Of a stretch of 64,000 bases of DNA, positions 21,834-31,384 are shown piece after piece (positions within the stretch are counted from its first letter, which is position 1; each line of letters opens with the position of its first letter). The translations under genes were made by a program, and so were the position numbers. The notes under the pieces are model-generated. The model was not told the DNA's origin, made no database searches, and saw nothing but the letters and a program-made list of their open reading frames with translations. Origin of the DNA: DATLSM01 sp963722965 (lineage in GTDB: Bacteria; Actinomycetota; Thermoleophilia; Solirubrobacterales; 70-9); NCBI GenBank assembly GCA_963722965.1, contig CAVROX010000005.1:285021-349020 (forward strand). The letters run 5' to 3'.

Positions 21834-24112
21834 ATGCGTCTGATCGTCACCGAGAAGAACAACAGCGCGAAGAAGATCGCCGAGATCCTCGGCGCTCCCA
21901 GCGGCGGCGCGGTCAGCGACAAAGCCTTCAAAGTCCCCTACTACACCTGGACCGACGCCGACGGTGACCAGATGTCGATCGGCCTCAAGGGACATGTGCT
22001 CGGCCCAGCATTCCCCGAGGGTTACTCGAACTGGCAGAAAACCGACCTCCACGACCTGATCGATGCCGAGCTGATCAAGGAGCCGACCGACAAAAACGTC
22101 GTCAAGGCGATCAAAAAGGTGGCAAAAGAGGCCGACGATCTTGTGATCGCCACCGACTTCGACCGTGAGGGTGAGCTGATCGGGCTCGAGGCTCTGGAGG
22201 AGATGCTCGACGCCAACCCGGCCCTCGGCTCCCGCGAGGGCGCCCGCGACGGGACGCTCCGCATCAAGCGCGCCCGCTACTCCGCCCTCACCAAGGAGGA
22301 GATCGAGCGTGCCTTCGGCGAACTCGACGAGCTCTCCTACCCGCTCGCCAACGCGGGCGCTGCTCGACAGGACATCGACCTGCTGTGGGGCGCGACCCTG
22401 ACCCGCGCCGTTTCTCTTGCCACCCGACGCTTTGGTTCCAACTTCCTCTCCGTCGGCCGCGTGCAGAGTCCCACCCTCGGCCTGATCGTCGAGCGCGAGC
22501 TGGAGCGTCGGGCCCACGTCGCCAAACCGTTCTGGGAGCTGTTCGCCAGGTTCCAGCACCCCGGCGGGGCCTTTGAGGCTCACCATGCCGTTGACAAATT
22601 TTGGCAGCGGGCGGAGGTCGACGCCGCGCTGCAGAGGACATCTTCGCCGGGCACCGTGAAGGCAGTGACGGCGCGCAAGAACACCCGCAAGCCGCCCACC
22701 CCCTACAACACCACCGCCTTCAGCACCGACGCCTCAAGTCGCCTCGGAATCACCCCGGCCTCCGCGATGCGGATCGCGGAGGATCTCTACATGGACGGCT
22801 TCATCTCCTACCCGCGCACCGACAACACGGTCTACCCGTCCTCCCTGCCGGTTGGTGAGCTGATCTCTTCGCTGGTCCGGATCAAGGAGTTCTCCGCCGC
22901 AGCCGGCCTGCTGGGTGGGGAGCTGAAGGCGACCCGCGGGAAAAAGAGACGACCGACCACCCGCCGATTTACCCGACCCAGGCGATACACCCGGGCGCGC
23001 TCGAGGGGCCCAAGCGGCGCGTCTATGAGCTGGTCGTCCGCCGTTTCCTCGCCACCTTCAGCCCGCCGATGATCACCGAGTCCACCCGCGCCGATATCGA
23101 GGCCGGCGCGGAGACCTACTTCGTCCGCGGCTCGGTCGTCGTCGACCCGGGCTACGCCGGCATCTACACCTACGCTCGCTCCGCCGACGAGGAGATCCCA
23201 GCCCTGCAGGAGGGCCAGACCCTTGAGCTGGACGGCGAGCCCTGGATCGTCGACAAGGAGACCCAACCCCCCTCCCGGATTTCTCAGGCCAAGCTGATCG
23301 AGATGATGGAGGAGCGGGGCCTCGGCACCAAAGCAACCCGGGCCGACATCATCCAAAAGCTCTTTGACCGGGGCTACGTCTACGGCAACCCCCCGATCCC
23401 TTCGGAGACTGGCATCGCCCTCTATGAGGCCTTCAAAAGCTACGTGCCGGCGATGGCGACGCCGGAGATGACCTCCCAGCTGGAGGCTGAGATGGACCGC
23501 ATCGCCGCCGGCGAGATGACCAAGAGCGCGGTCGTCGGCGACAGCCGCGAGCTCCTGCACCAGACCTGGTCGGAGATCGCTGGCAGCCGCGAGGACCTGG
23601 CCAAGGTCGTCTGGAAGGGAATGGACGAGGACCGCATCCTCGGTCCGTGCAGGGTCTGCGAAGAGGCCGGCCGCACCAAGGAGGACGGCTCACCCAACAT
23701 GCTGCGCATCATTCGCGCAAAAAAATCTGGCAAACGGTTCGTCGGTTGCACGGGCTGGAGCGCCGATAACCCCGACTCCTGCGACCAGACCTTCCCGCTG
23801 CCCCAGCGCGGCGACGTCTTCCGTCTGGAGGAGCGCTGCTCTGTGTGTGGGCAGACGCCGCGCCTCAAAGTGGTCCCCTTCCGCGGCCGCCCCTGGAACC
23901 TCTGCCTCAACGAGGAGTGCGAGTCGATGCAGGAGATGAAGAAACGCCGCGCCGAGCGCGAAGCGGCGCGGGCGGCGAAGGAGGCAATGGCAAAGCAACC
24001 CCTGCCCGACGGCAGCGAGGACGGGGCGCCGAGCACGGCCAAGAAGACGGCGACCAAAGCGGACGCCGGCACCCGTCGGCGCAAACGCGCCAGAGCCGCG
24101 GCCAAAGGCTGA
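21834..24112 (+). CDS. topA: DNA topoisomerase I, archaeal-type sequence, one frameshift
   Basis: A type IA topoisomerase of about 759 residues that relaxes negative supercoils. The N-terminal Toprim domain starts MRLIVTEKNNSAKKIAEILG and has ATDFDREGELIG. The catalytic region is FISYPRTDNTVYP with Tyr326. ARQDIDLLWGATLTRAV and SVGRVQSPTLGL resemble archaeal TopA rather than the bacterial form, which usually begins with a VESPAKAKTI segment. The C-terminal part carries Cys motifs (CRVC, CSVC, CLNEEC) and a Lys/Arg tail. The frame breaks at an A5 run (22941-22945): one missing A joins GKK to ETTDHPPIYPTQAIHP. It is followed at 10 bp by tmk. Confidence 0.88.
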
Positions 24113-24122
24113 GGCCCGACCT

Positions 24123-24713
24123 TTGTTCATCTCGCTCGAGGGAATCGACGGCTCGGGCAAGAGCACCCAGGCCAAGCTGCTCGCCGAGGCGCTTGGAACC
24201 GAGACTCTCCTGATCCGCGAGCCGGGGGGAACCGAGGCCGCCGAGCGGATCCGCGAACTGCTCGCCGACCCCGCCCTAGAGCTGGACCCCTTCGCCGAGC
24301 TTCTGCTCTTCTCCGCCGCCCGCGCTGATCTTGTCAGCCGCGTGATCCGCCCCGCCCTGGAGGCCGGCGCCGATGTCGTCGCCGACCGCTTCGCCGACTC
24401 CAGCGTCGCCTACCAAGGTGGGGCTCGCGGGCTCGGCACAAGTCACGTACTCTCGCTGACCGATACGGTGATCGACGGCCTCTGGCCAGATCTCACGATC
24501 CTCCTGTGGGTCGACCCCGAGGTCGGCCTCGCTCGAGCGAAGGGCGAGGATCGGTTCGAGTCCGAAGGCCTTGAGCTCCAGCGCGCCGTCGCCAACGCCT
24601 ACGAGGAGATCGCTCAAATTGCCGGCGACCGAGTCGTCGTGGTCGACGCCGACGGCACCGTCATGGACGTCCACGGCCGGGTGATGGCGGCCGTTCGGAG
24701 CCGCCTAGCATGA
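24123..24713 (+). CDS. tmk: Thymidylate kinase
   Basis: A 196-residue P-loop kinase that phosphorylates dTMP to dTDP. The P-loop is EGIDGSGKSTQAKLL, the DRF-type motif is VVADRFADSSVAYQGG, and REPGGTEAAERIR is the standard substrate-binding stretch. The start is a TTG, the only sensible start before the P-loop. It sits 10 bp after topA and 52 bp before holB, giving a replication cluster of topA-tmk-holB; tmk next to holB is common in bacteria. Confidence 0.95.
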   Translation: MFISLEGIDGSGKSTQAKLLAEALGTETLLIREPGGTEAAERIRELLADPALELDPFAELLLFSAARADLVSRVIRPALEAGADVVADRFADSSVAYQGGARGLGTSHVLSLTDTVIDGLWPDLTILLWVDPEVGLARAKGEDRFESEGLELQRAVANAYEEIAQIAGDRVVVVDADGTVMDVHGRVMAAVRSRLA

Positions 24714-24765
24714 GCGGCGAGTCGATTCGTACTCAGACCGCGGCAGACCGCGCTTTGGGGGCCAG

Positions 24766-25839
24766 ATGAGCGCCGCGCTCAAGGCCGCCACCGAGCACCA
24801 GCTAAGGGTGCGGGCTGCGCTGAGCGCGGCACTCGCCACGGGACCCGCTCACGCCTACCTTTTCCGTGGTCCGCGGGGGGCGGGAAAGCGGGCGGTGGCC
24901 CATGCCTTCGCGGCGGAGATTCTCGCGGCGGGGGCCGAGGACCCAGACGACGCGCGCCGACGCGCCCTGCTTGACCCCTCGCCTCACCCAGATTTGGTCT
25001 GGCTTTTGCCGCCGGGCGCCCAGCACATGGTCGAGGAGGTGCGCGAGCGGGTGATCCGCGCCGCCGCTTACCGACCCTTCGAGGGCGCCAGCCGGGTCTT
25101 CGTGATCGAGGCGGCGGAGGCGATGCGCGAAGAGAGCCAAAACGCTCTGCTGAAGACGCTCGAGGAGCCGCCGCTCTATGACCACCTGATCCTCCTCACC
25201 GCCGAGCCCGACTCTCTGCTTGAGACCGTCGTCTCCCGCTGCCAGCCGATCGACTTCGCTCCCCTGCCGGTCGCCGCGATCGAGGCCTCACTGGCGGACA
25301 GCAGCGACGATGCTGAGGAGATCGCCGCCGCGGTTCGCCTCTGCGCAGGGGACCTCGATCGCGCCCGTTTCCTCCTCTCCGGACCCGGCAGAGAGCTTCG
25401 AGCAAAGGCGCTTGAGCTTGACTTGAGAGCGTTGCTCGATAGTGCCGGGGCAGCTGGTGAGGAGACCGAACTCGCGATTCGCGAGCTCCTCGAAGAGGAG
25501 GCTTCGGCGGGCCTCAAAAGGTCGGCCAAAGAGATCACCGATGCGGCCAAGCGGGCCGCCCGTCGCCGCCGCACTGAAATCCTCGATCTCGGTCTTGAGC
25601 TGGGCGCGGCCTGGCTGCGGGACCTCGCCGTCGTCGCCTGCCAAGCCACGGAAGTCGCATACAACCGAGACCGCCTGGCCCAGCTGCAATCCAAGGCCGC
25701 GACCCGCGACCCCGCCGCCTTCCGCCGCGGCGCTGAGCTGGTCCAGGACACCCGCCGCCGGTTGGAGCTCAACGTCTCCGAGGAGTTGGCGCTCGAGGCG
25801 CTCACCTACCGCCTAAAGGTCGTTTTGAACGACGGTTGA
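24766..25839 (+). CDS. holB: DNA polymerase III delta' subunit
   Basis: A 357-residue clamp-loader subunit. The AAA+ P-loop is present in a degenerate form (RGPRGAGKRAVAHAFA). The sensor stretch VFVIEAAEAMREESQNALLK is followed by TLEEPP, which is typical of delta' and gamma/tau. The arginine-finger segment VVSRCQPIDF follows. The cysteine zinc module found in most bacterial delta' and gamma subunits is not seen between the P-loop and Walker B. It helps load the beta clamp. The C-terminal third is helical and divergent. Confidence 0.88.
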   Translation: MSAALKAATEHQLRVRAALSAALATGPAHAYLFRGPRGAGKRAVAHAFAAEILAAGAEDPDDARRRALLDPSPHPDLVWLLPPGAQHMVEEVRERVIRAAAYRPFEGASRVFVIEAAEAMREESQNALLKTLEEPPLYDHLILLTAEPDSLLETVVSRCQPIDFAPLPVAAIEASLADSSDDAEEIAAAVRLCAGDLDRARFLLSGPGRELRAKALELDLRALLDSAGAAGEETELAIRELLEEEASAGLKRSAKEITDAAKRAARRRRTEILDLGLELGAAWLRDLAVVACQATEVAYNRDRLAQLQSKAATRDPAAFRRGAELVQDTRRRLELNVSEELALEALTYRLKVVLNDG

Positions 25840-25865
25840 TCGTTGAGGTGCCGGCCGGGGGGCGG

Positions 25866-26315
25866 TTATCGATCGTCAAGCTGGTTGAGCGGAGGCTGAT
25901 CTGCGCTCGCACCGGCGTCGCCGTTGCGATCCCCCAGCGCCTGCTCTCTGGCCTTTTCGATCGCCCGCTCCTGGGCGAGGCGGGTTATCTGGGCCGCTTG
26001 GCGGGACATGATCACGCTGAAGTTGAGTGCCAGCCCGAGCAGCAGCAGGAGGACGATGGAGAACAGGGCAACGTTGGTGTTACGCACCCCCATCGCGTTG
26101 GCGACCAAGCCCAGCAGCTCCGGGAACGCCGCGCCCGCCAACATCCCCAGCCCCGCGACAAACCAGACGACGCTATAGCGCTCCTGCAGGCGGTCGCGGC
26201 GGATCAGCTCGAGGATCATCGCCATGAAGGCGATCGCGATTGCCGCCGCGAGGATCCGCGTCTGCGGAGTGAGGTGGACCTTAGGGCTCTGGGCGGCGAG
26301 GGCAACGGCGCTCAT
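25866..26315 (-). CDS. DUF2304 family membrane protein
   Basis: A 149-residue protein with three hydrophobic segments (about 20-37, 48-68, 82-104) and a polar tail. The motif RDRLQERYSVVWFVAGL between the first two segments is the signature of DUF2304. Members of this family are nearly always encoded beside a DPM1-like glycosyltransferase, as here, and probably help anchor or assist it. The start codon overlaps the end of the glycosyltransferase gene by 4 nt, so the two are coupled. The biochemical role is unknown. Confidence 0.87.
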   Translation of the reverse strand: MSAVALAAQSPKVHLTPQTRILAAAIAIAFMAMILELIRRDRLQERYSVVWFVAGLGMLAGAAFPELLGLVANAMGVRNTNVALFSIVLLLLLGLALNFSVIMSRQAAQITRLAQERAIEKAREQALGDRNGDAGASADQPPLNQLDDR

Positions 26316-27061
26316 CTTTCTGCCTCCGCGTGCCGCGGGCGGAACTGACCGACCACCAACACGATCATCCCCTTGAAGATGAAGAACGCCGAGCGCAGCG
26401 GCGTGAGGAAGGAGGAGCCGCCGACGCGCTCCAGCATCTGCACCGGCACCTCCTCGACCCGCAGCCCCTGGCGTACCGCGAGCTGCAGCGACTCGATCTC
26501 GGCGAAGTCGGGTGAGTAGTGCTCGCTAAACAGCGCCATCACTCGCCGGTTCGCCGCTCGCATCCCGCTCGTCGTGTCGGTGAAGCGCTGTTGCGTTGCC
26601 AGGGTGAGGAAGAAGCGAAAAAGGCTGGTCCCGATTCGGCGTGAGAGCGTCGGCTTGTAGTCGCCGCTGGGGGTCGCTTCCTCGCCCCCCCCTGGCGGGC
26701 TGCCGCCATCGCGATATCGCGAGCCGATCACCAGGTCGGCCCGACCGGCCGTCACCTCCTCCAGTAGCCGCGCCACCTCCCCCGCCGGGTGCTGCCCGTC
26801 GGCGTCCAGGTGCGCGCAGAAGTCATAGCCCTCCCGCAGCGCGTACAGGTAGCCGGTCTGCAAAGCAGCCCCCAGCCCCTGGTTGAAGGGGAGGGAAGCA
26901 ACGAGCGCTCCCGCCTCGCGGGCCCGCGCCGCAGTCGCGTCGACCGAGCCGTCATCGACCACCAGCACGTCGGCACCCGGCAGCGCCCGGCGCACGTCGC
27001 CGATCACTTTCGCGACCGAGGCCTCCTCGTTCCAGGCGGGGATGAAAACCAGCGTGCGCAC
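26312..27061 (-). CDS. Family 2 glycosyltransferase (polyprenyl-phosphate sugar transferase-like)
   Basis: A 249-residue GT2 enzyme read from a GTG. The nucleotide-sugar site starts LVFIPAWNEEASVAKVIGDV, then VLVVDDGSVDATAARAREAG. The DxD-type motif is HLDADGQHP, and GTSLFRFFLTLATQQRFTDT resembles dolichol-phosphate mannosyltransferase-like enzymes. A C-terminal hydrophobic stretch is the only membrane contact. It likely moves a sugar to polyprenyl phosphate for cell-surface glycan synthesis, with DUF2304 as partner. The sugar donor is not determined. Confidence 0.88.
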   Translation of the reverse strand: MRTLVFIPAWNEEASVAKVIGDVRRALPGADVLVVDDGSVDATAARAREAGALVASLPFNQGLGAALQTGYLYALREGYDFCAHLDADGQHPAGEVARLLEEVTAGRADLVIGSRYRDGGSPPGGGEEATPSGDYKPTLSRRIGTSLFRFFLTLATQQRFTDTTSGMRAANRRVMALFSEHYSPDFAEIESLQLAVRQGLRVEEVPVQMLERVGGSSFLTPLRSAFFIFKGMIVLVVGQFRPRHAEAER

Positions 27062-27192
27062 CGGCCCGATTCTCCCACGCAGCCCCGCTGGGACTCTCGG
27101 CCTCGGGACCGAGGCCCAAGGCGGGACGATATTTTCGGATTTCGGCCCACGCAGGACTGTTGGTCAGCCTTGAGTTGTGTTAGTAAGTCTTC

Positions 27193-28494
27193 ATGAAAAG
27201 GATCGGGATGCGCCTCTGGCTCTCTGGCGCCTTCGCGGCGGTCAGCCTGATCACGGGAACTGCGGTCTATCTCTTTGGCGCCAATCACCGAGCCCTGGTC
27301 GGGGCCGTCGCGCTCGGCGTGCTCGCCGGCTTTCTGATTGCCGTCGCGATCTCCCACCGGGTCGCCCGCCTCGCCCAGGCGGCGAGCGAGATGGCCGCCG
27401 GCTCCTTTGAGGCCCCACTCGACGTCTCCGGCCCCGACGAGATCGGCGACCTTGCTCGGGCGCTTGAGTCGATGCGCGCATCGCTCAAGGAGAGCTTTGG
27501 CGTCCTCACCGCCGACCGCAACAAGCTAGCGGCGATCTTCGACGGCCTCACCGACGCGGTGATGGTCGTCGACGAGGGGGGCGGAGTCCGTTTCTCCAAC
27601 AGCGCCGCCGCCAAGCTCCTTGACCCCTCTGGACGCCCGTCTGAGGCCCTGGTCCCCCACCTGCGTCGCGCGGCCGAGGTCGGATTCGCCGCCCACCCCG
27701 CGCTTCGGATCGGTGATCGTGCCTACTCGATGCAGGCTCGTTCCCTCCCCGACGAGCGCGCGGTCCTCGCCGTCGTCCGCGACCGCACCGACGAGATGCG
27801 CCGCGAGTTCGCCGAAGCCGACTTCGTCTCCAACGCCGCCCATGAGCTGCGTAACCCGCTGGCCGGGATATCTGGCGCGATCGAGGTCCTTCAGGGTGGC
27901 GCCAAGGACGACCCCGAGGCGCGCGAGCATTTCCTCGCCCGCCTCAGCGACGACGCCGAGCGCATGAGCCGCCTCACGCAGGCGCTGCTCACCTTGGCCC
28001 GGGTCGAGTCGCTTGGCGCGGGGGAGGAAGAGGTGGTCGACGTCCCGGTGGCAATCCGCGATGTCATCGCCGCCGTCGAGTCCCCCGTCGGGATACGCCT
28101 TCGGGTCGAGGTCGAGCCCGACCTCGCCGCCCGAGCCGACCCCACCCTGGTCCGTCAGGTGATGATTGGCCTGCTCACCAACGCGTTCAAGAACACGCCT
28201 GCGCCCGGCGCCGTTACCGTACGCGGTCGCCGCGATGGCGAGAGGGAGGTGGTCGTGGAAGTGGCAGACACAGGAACAGGCATCCCCGCGGAGGAGATCG
28301 AGCGCGTCTTCGAGCGCTTCTACCGCCGCACCGAGTCCCGCAAGCAGGAGGGGTTCGGCCTCGGCCTGGCGATCGCCCGCCGGATGGTCGACGTAATGGG
28401 GGGCCGCATCGGCGTCTCCTCGGTCGAGGGGGAGGGTAGCGTCTTCTGGGTCCGCCTCCCGGTCGCCGAGCCAAGCCTCACCCCGGTCGCATGA
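27193..28494 (+). CDS. Sensor histidine kinase (HAMP-PAS-HisKA-HATPase)
   Basis: A 433-residue membrane kinase. Two hydrophobic segments at about 8-28 and 35-52 have almost no loop between them, so it probably senses membrane or cytoplasmic signals. A HAMP domain (SHRVARLAQAASEMAAG) and a PAS domain (IFDGLTDAVMVVDEGGGVRF) follow. The phospho-acceptor is His217 in FVSNAAHELRNPL. The HATPase domain has NAFKNTP, DTGTGIP and GFGLGLAIARRMV. It is followed 16 nt later by its response regulator. The architecture resembles PhoR-type kinases, but no phosphate genes are nearby. Confidence 0.93.
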   Translation: MKRIGMRLWLSGAFAAVSLITGTAVYLFGANHRALVGAVALGVLAGFLIAVAISHRVARLAQAASEMAAGSFEAPLDVSGPDEIGDLARALESMRASLKESFGVLTADRNKLAAIFDGLTDAVMVVDEGGGVRFSNSAAAKLLDPSGRPSEALVPHLRRAAEVGFAAHPALRIGDRAYSMQARSLPDERAVLAVVRDRTDEMRREFAEADFVSNAAHELRNPLAGISGAIEVLQGGAKDDPEAREHFLARLSDDAERMSRLTQALLTLARVESLGAGEEEVVDVPVAIRDVIAAVESPVGIRLRVEVEPDLAARADPTLVRQVMIGLLTNAFKNTPAPGAVTVRGRRDGEREVVVEVADTGTGIPAEEIERVFERFYRRTESRKQEGFGLGLAIARRMVDVMGGRIGVSSVEGEGSVFWVRLPVAEPSLTPVA

Positions 28495-28510
28495 GGAAGG
28501 AGAGAAAACG

Positions 28511-29218
28511 ATGAGCAGTGGCCGAATTCTGATCGCCGACGACGAGCCTTCGGTCCGCGATTCGGTCGGCTACGCGCTTGCACAGGAGGGCTTTGAGGTC
28601 ACCGGTGCCGCCGACGGGGAGGAGGCGAGCGAGCTGCTCGGCAACGGCATCCCCTACGACCTGCTGATTCTCGACATCATGATGCCCGGTCCTTCGGGGC
28701 TCGACATCTGCCGCGAGGTACGCGCCCGCAGCGCCGTGCCGATCATCGTCCTCACCGCCAAGGACGCCGAGGTCGACAAGGTCGTCGGGCTTGAGGTTGG
28801 GGCTGATGACTACGTCACCAAGCCCTTCTCGGTGCGCGAGCTGCTCGGCCGCGTGCGGGCCCAACTGCGCCGGCGCGAGCTCGACCGGGCGCCACTCTCG
28901 GAGGCGGTCCGCATTGAGTCGGGCCCCGTCGCGATCGACCTCGTCCGCCACGTGGCCACGGTGCGCGGTGAGCCGGTCTCCCTTACCCGCTCGGAGTTCC
29001 AGCTCCTGCGACTGCTCGTCGGCCGCCCCGGCGAGGTCTTTTCGCGCGGCAAGATCATGGAGGAGCTGTGGCAGACCGAGTTCGACGGCGACGAGCGGGC
29101 TTGTGACGTCCACATCTCCAACCTTCGACAGAAGGTTGAGCGCGACCCGCAGCGCCCCGAGCTGGTCCTCACGGTGCGCGGCGTCGGCTACAAGTTCAGC
29201 GGCGGCCCCGCCAGCTGA
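28511..29218 (+). CDS. OmpR/PhoB-family response regulator
   Basis: A 235-residue regulator with a receiver domain (acidic pair in IADDEPSVRD, phospho-acceptor Asp55 in LILDIMMPG, Lys in YVTKPFSVREL). A C-terminal winged-helix OmpR domain follows (SLTRSEFQLLRLLVGRPGEV, CDVHISNLRQKVERDP, VRGVGYKF). A good ribosome-binding site, AAGGAGAG, precedes the ATG. It is cotranscribed with the upstream histidine kinase and is its cognate partner by position. The following secreted protease gene lies in the same direction about 70 bp on and could be a target, which is inference. Confidence 0.95.
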   Translation: MSSGRILIADDEPSVRDSVGYALAQEGFEVTGAADGEEASELLGNGIPYDLLILDIMMPGPSGLDICREVRARSAVPIIVLTAKDAEVDKVVGLEVGADDYVTKPFSVRELLGRVRAQLRRRELDRAPLSEAVRIESGPVAIDLVRHVATVRGEPVSLTRSEFQLLRLLVGRPGEVFSRGKIMEELWQTEFDGDERACDVHISNLRQKVERDPQRPELVLTVRGVGYKFSGGPAS

Positions 29219-29288
29219 GCGGTACCGCGACCCGATTGTTCGCGGGGCCGGTCTCGCTCAGTCCTCCGCGTGCGTAGCATGGGAGTGA

Positions 29289-30278
29289 ATGAGCGGACGC
29301 TCGCGAACCCCTTCGATCGCCCTGGGAGCGGCGCTGGTTGCACTCTGCGCGCTGGCTGGTTCGGCTCAGGCCGTGCCAGCCTCGCTCGCGACCGTCCAGG
29401 CGCGGGGGGCGCTGCGCTTTTGGACGCCGGCCCGGATGAAGCGGGCCCGCCCGCTCTCGGTGCAGCCACTGGCTCGGGGCCGGCTTGCGGGACCGACCGT
29501 CGCCGGCTCGAACGCCAGCCGGGATCTCACCCAGACGGCCCACATTGTCTCGCGCCGAGCCCCTGCTGGACATTCGGCTAGCGCTAGCTCCAGCTTCCAG
29601 CCGGTCACCGACCCGAGCGGCCCCGGCAACAGCCAAAACGGCGCGATCTTCATCCCGCTCGGCGACGAGCTGATCCGCTGCTCCGGCACTTCGGTCAACG
29701 CGCCCAACCTCAGCGTTGTGATCACCGCCGGGCACTGCGTCCACGACGCCGGCCAGTGGTTTGACCGCAAGTGGGTCTTCGTCCCCGGCTACCACGACGG
29801 CGTGCGCCCCTTCGGCGTCTTCCCCGCCAGGTGGATCGGCACCACCCCGCAGTGGCTTGCCTCCTCCAACGAGAACTTCGACGTCGGCGCCGCCGTTGTC
29901 TCACGCAACGAACGAGGCCAGCGTCTCGCTGCGGCGGTTGGCGGCGACGGGATCGCCTGGAACCTCCCGCCGGGCCAGGTCTTCGACGTTTACGGCTACC
30001 CCGTCGCGCCCCCCTTCGACGGCGCCAGCCAGCGCCTTTGCGCGCAAACCCCCTTCGAGGGCCATGATGTCGCCTCCTTCTTTTGGCCCGGGCCGCTGAA
30101 CATGGCGGTGCAGTGCGACGTCACCGGTGGAGCATCCGGCGGCGGCTGGGTGATTTCCGGCCAGGTCCTCGACGGCATCACCACCTACGGCTATCCAGCG
30201 GACCCAAACACCGACTTCGGCCCCTACTTCGGCGGGGCGGTGGCCCGGCTCTACCACGAGGCGGCGAGGGTCAGGTGA
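29289..30278 (+). CDS. Secreted trypsin-like (V8/S1-type) serine protease
   Basis: A 329-residue exported protease. The signal peptide spans about 1-29 (ALVALCALAGSAQA). A propeptide-like region precedes the catalytic domain. The catalytic triad is His in ITAGHCVHD, Asp in NENFDVGAAVV and Ser in CDVTGGASGGGW. The SGGG context resembles the V8/glutamyl-endopeptidase branch rather than GDSGGP trypsin. Two Cys (SLRLCAQTP-like region and QCDVTGG) may form a disulfide. The stop overlaps the GTG start of the next secreted protein by four bases (GTGA), so the two are coupled. Confidence 0.88.
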   Translation: MSGRSRTPSIALGAALVALCALAGSAQAVPASLATVQARGALRFWTPARMKRARPLSVQPLARGRLAGPTVAGSNASRDLTQTAHIVSRRAPAGHSASASSSFQPVTDPSGPGNSQNGAIFIPLGDELIRCSGTSVNAPNLSVVITAGHCVHDAGQWFDRKWVFVPGYHDGVRPFGVFPARWIGTTPQWLASSNENFDVGAAVVSRNERGQRLAAAVGGDGIAWNLPPGQVFDVYGYPVAPPFDGASQRLCAQTPFEGHDVASFFWPGPLNMAVQCDVTGGASGGGWVISGQVLDGITTYGYPADPNTDFGPYFGGAVARLYHEAARVR

Positions 30279-31298
30279 GCCGCGTGGCCGCGCCCCGGCG
30301 CGCTCTTGCCCTGGCCGCGATCGCCCTCGCGGCGTCGGCCCTGGCGCCCGCCGCCGCGGCCGCCACGCCGCAGCCCGAGTTCAACCTCAGCGGCGGCGGC
30401 GGCTACCGGATACACGTCAGCGGGCGTGGCCCCACTGTCACCCTCAGCGTCTACCGCCCGAAAGCCCTCAGCGTCGGCTCCCTGACCGCGATCTTAGGAG
30501 TGCCGGTGAAGGGCCATGGCGTCCCGTCCTCCTTCGGCGCGGCCTTCTCCACATACATCGCCCGCGGCGAGGCGAGCGCCAGCTCGATCCGCGCAAACTT
30601 CCCCGGTTTCGGCCGGATCGCGGTGCGCCTTCATCCGACGGGAAAAGTCACCCGCCTCGGACCACGCACCCGTGGCTGCGGCCCACCTCGCTCCGCCTCC
30701 CGGGCTGGGGTGTTCCGCGGCGAGGTCGACTTCGAAGGCGAGGGCGGCTACACCTCCGCCCACGTCCACAGCGCCAAGGGCGATGTCGTGGTCCCACTGC
30801 CGTCGCAGTGCTCTGGCTCCAGCCGCGCCGTCAGCTCAGCCCAGCGGACCGCCTGGCTGGGGCCGGGGGCGGCGCGGATGCTGCGCGCCGCCGGCGTCCC
30901 GAGCCGAACGATCCCTCGGGCCCCGAGCGGGCCGAAGATCACGGTCGTCGAAGCCCTCCAGAAATCGCCACTTGGCCTCACCGCGTTCGACGCGATCGGC
31001 GAGGGCTCCCGCCCGGTCCGCTACATCGCCGTCGCCGAGCAGAGCGAGGGCCAGGTCGCCGTCGCCCGGCTGGCCCTCGGCCTCGCCCCCTCCGAACCCT
31101 GAGCGCCGACAGCGCGCTCAGCTCCGCCTCCGTCGCCCCCGCCGGCACCGTTCAGCGGCGAAGGCCCTATCGGCAGGCTGGCGGCGGCGAAAAGAGCTGG
31201 AGCGGCTCGCTCGCGGTCTCCTTCCCGGGCGCCCAAAACCTCCCCTCACCGGCCCCCAGTTCACCGCCCAGCTAGCGGGGGAGCTGGTAGGAAACTAA
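30275..31298 (+). CDS. Secreted protein of unknown function, frameshifted near its end
   Basis: Read from a GTG overlapping the protease stop, the first 275 residues have a signal peptide (ALALAAIALAASALAPAAAA) and a beta-rich domain beginning FNLSGGGGYRIHVSG, with TLSVYRPKA. The stop at 31102 is followed by clear coding-like sequence in other frames: GGGEKSWSGSLAVSFPGAQN, then PLTGPQFTAQLAGELVGN ending at TAA 31296-31298. Missing bases near 31098 and 31238, and probably another between 31130 and 31165, would join these into one protein of about 340 residues. The family is not recognised. Coupling to the protease gene suggests a functional partner or substrate. Confidence 0.6.
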
Positions 31299-31384
31299 GC
31301 CACCTTAGCCGAGACGGTAGGCGAGGCGAGTCGCGAGTTTGCGCCATGCGACCTAGCCTGTAGGGATGCGATCGTGTTGCTCTC

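Noticed and set aside
20823..22586. 587-codon frame that extends the epimerase upstream
   Set aside because: The extra part is antisense to topA; the Rossmann motif marks the real start at 21755.
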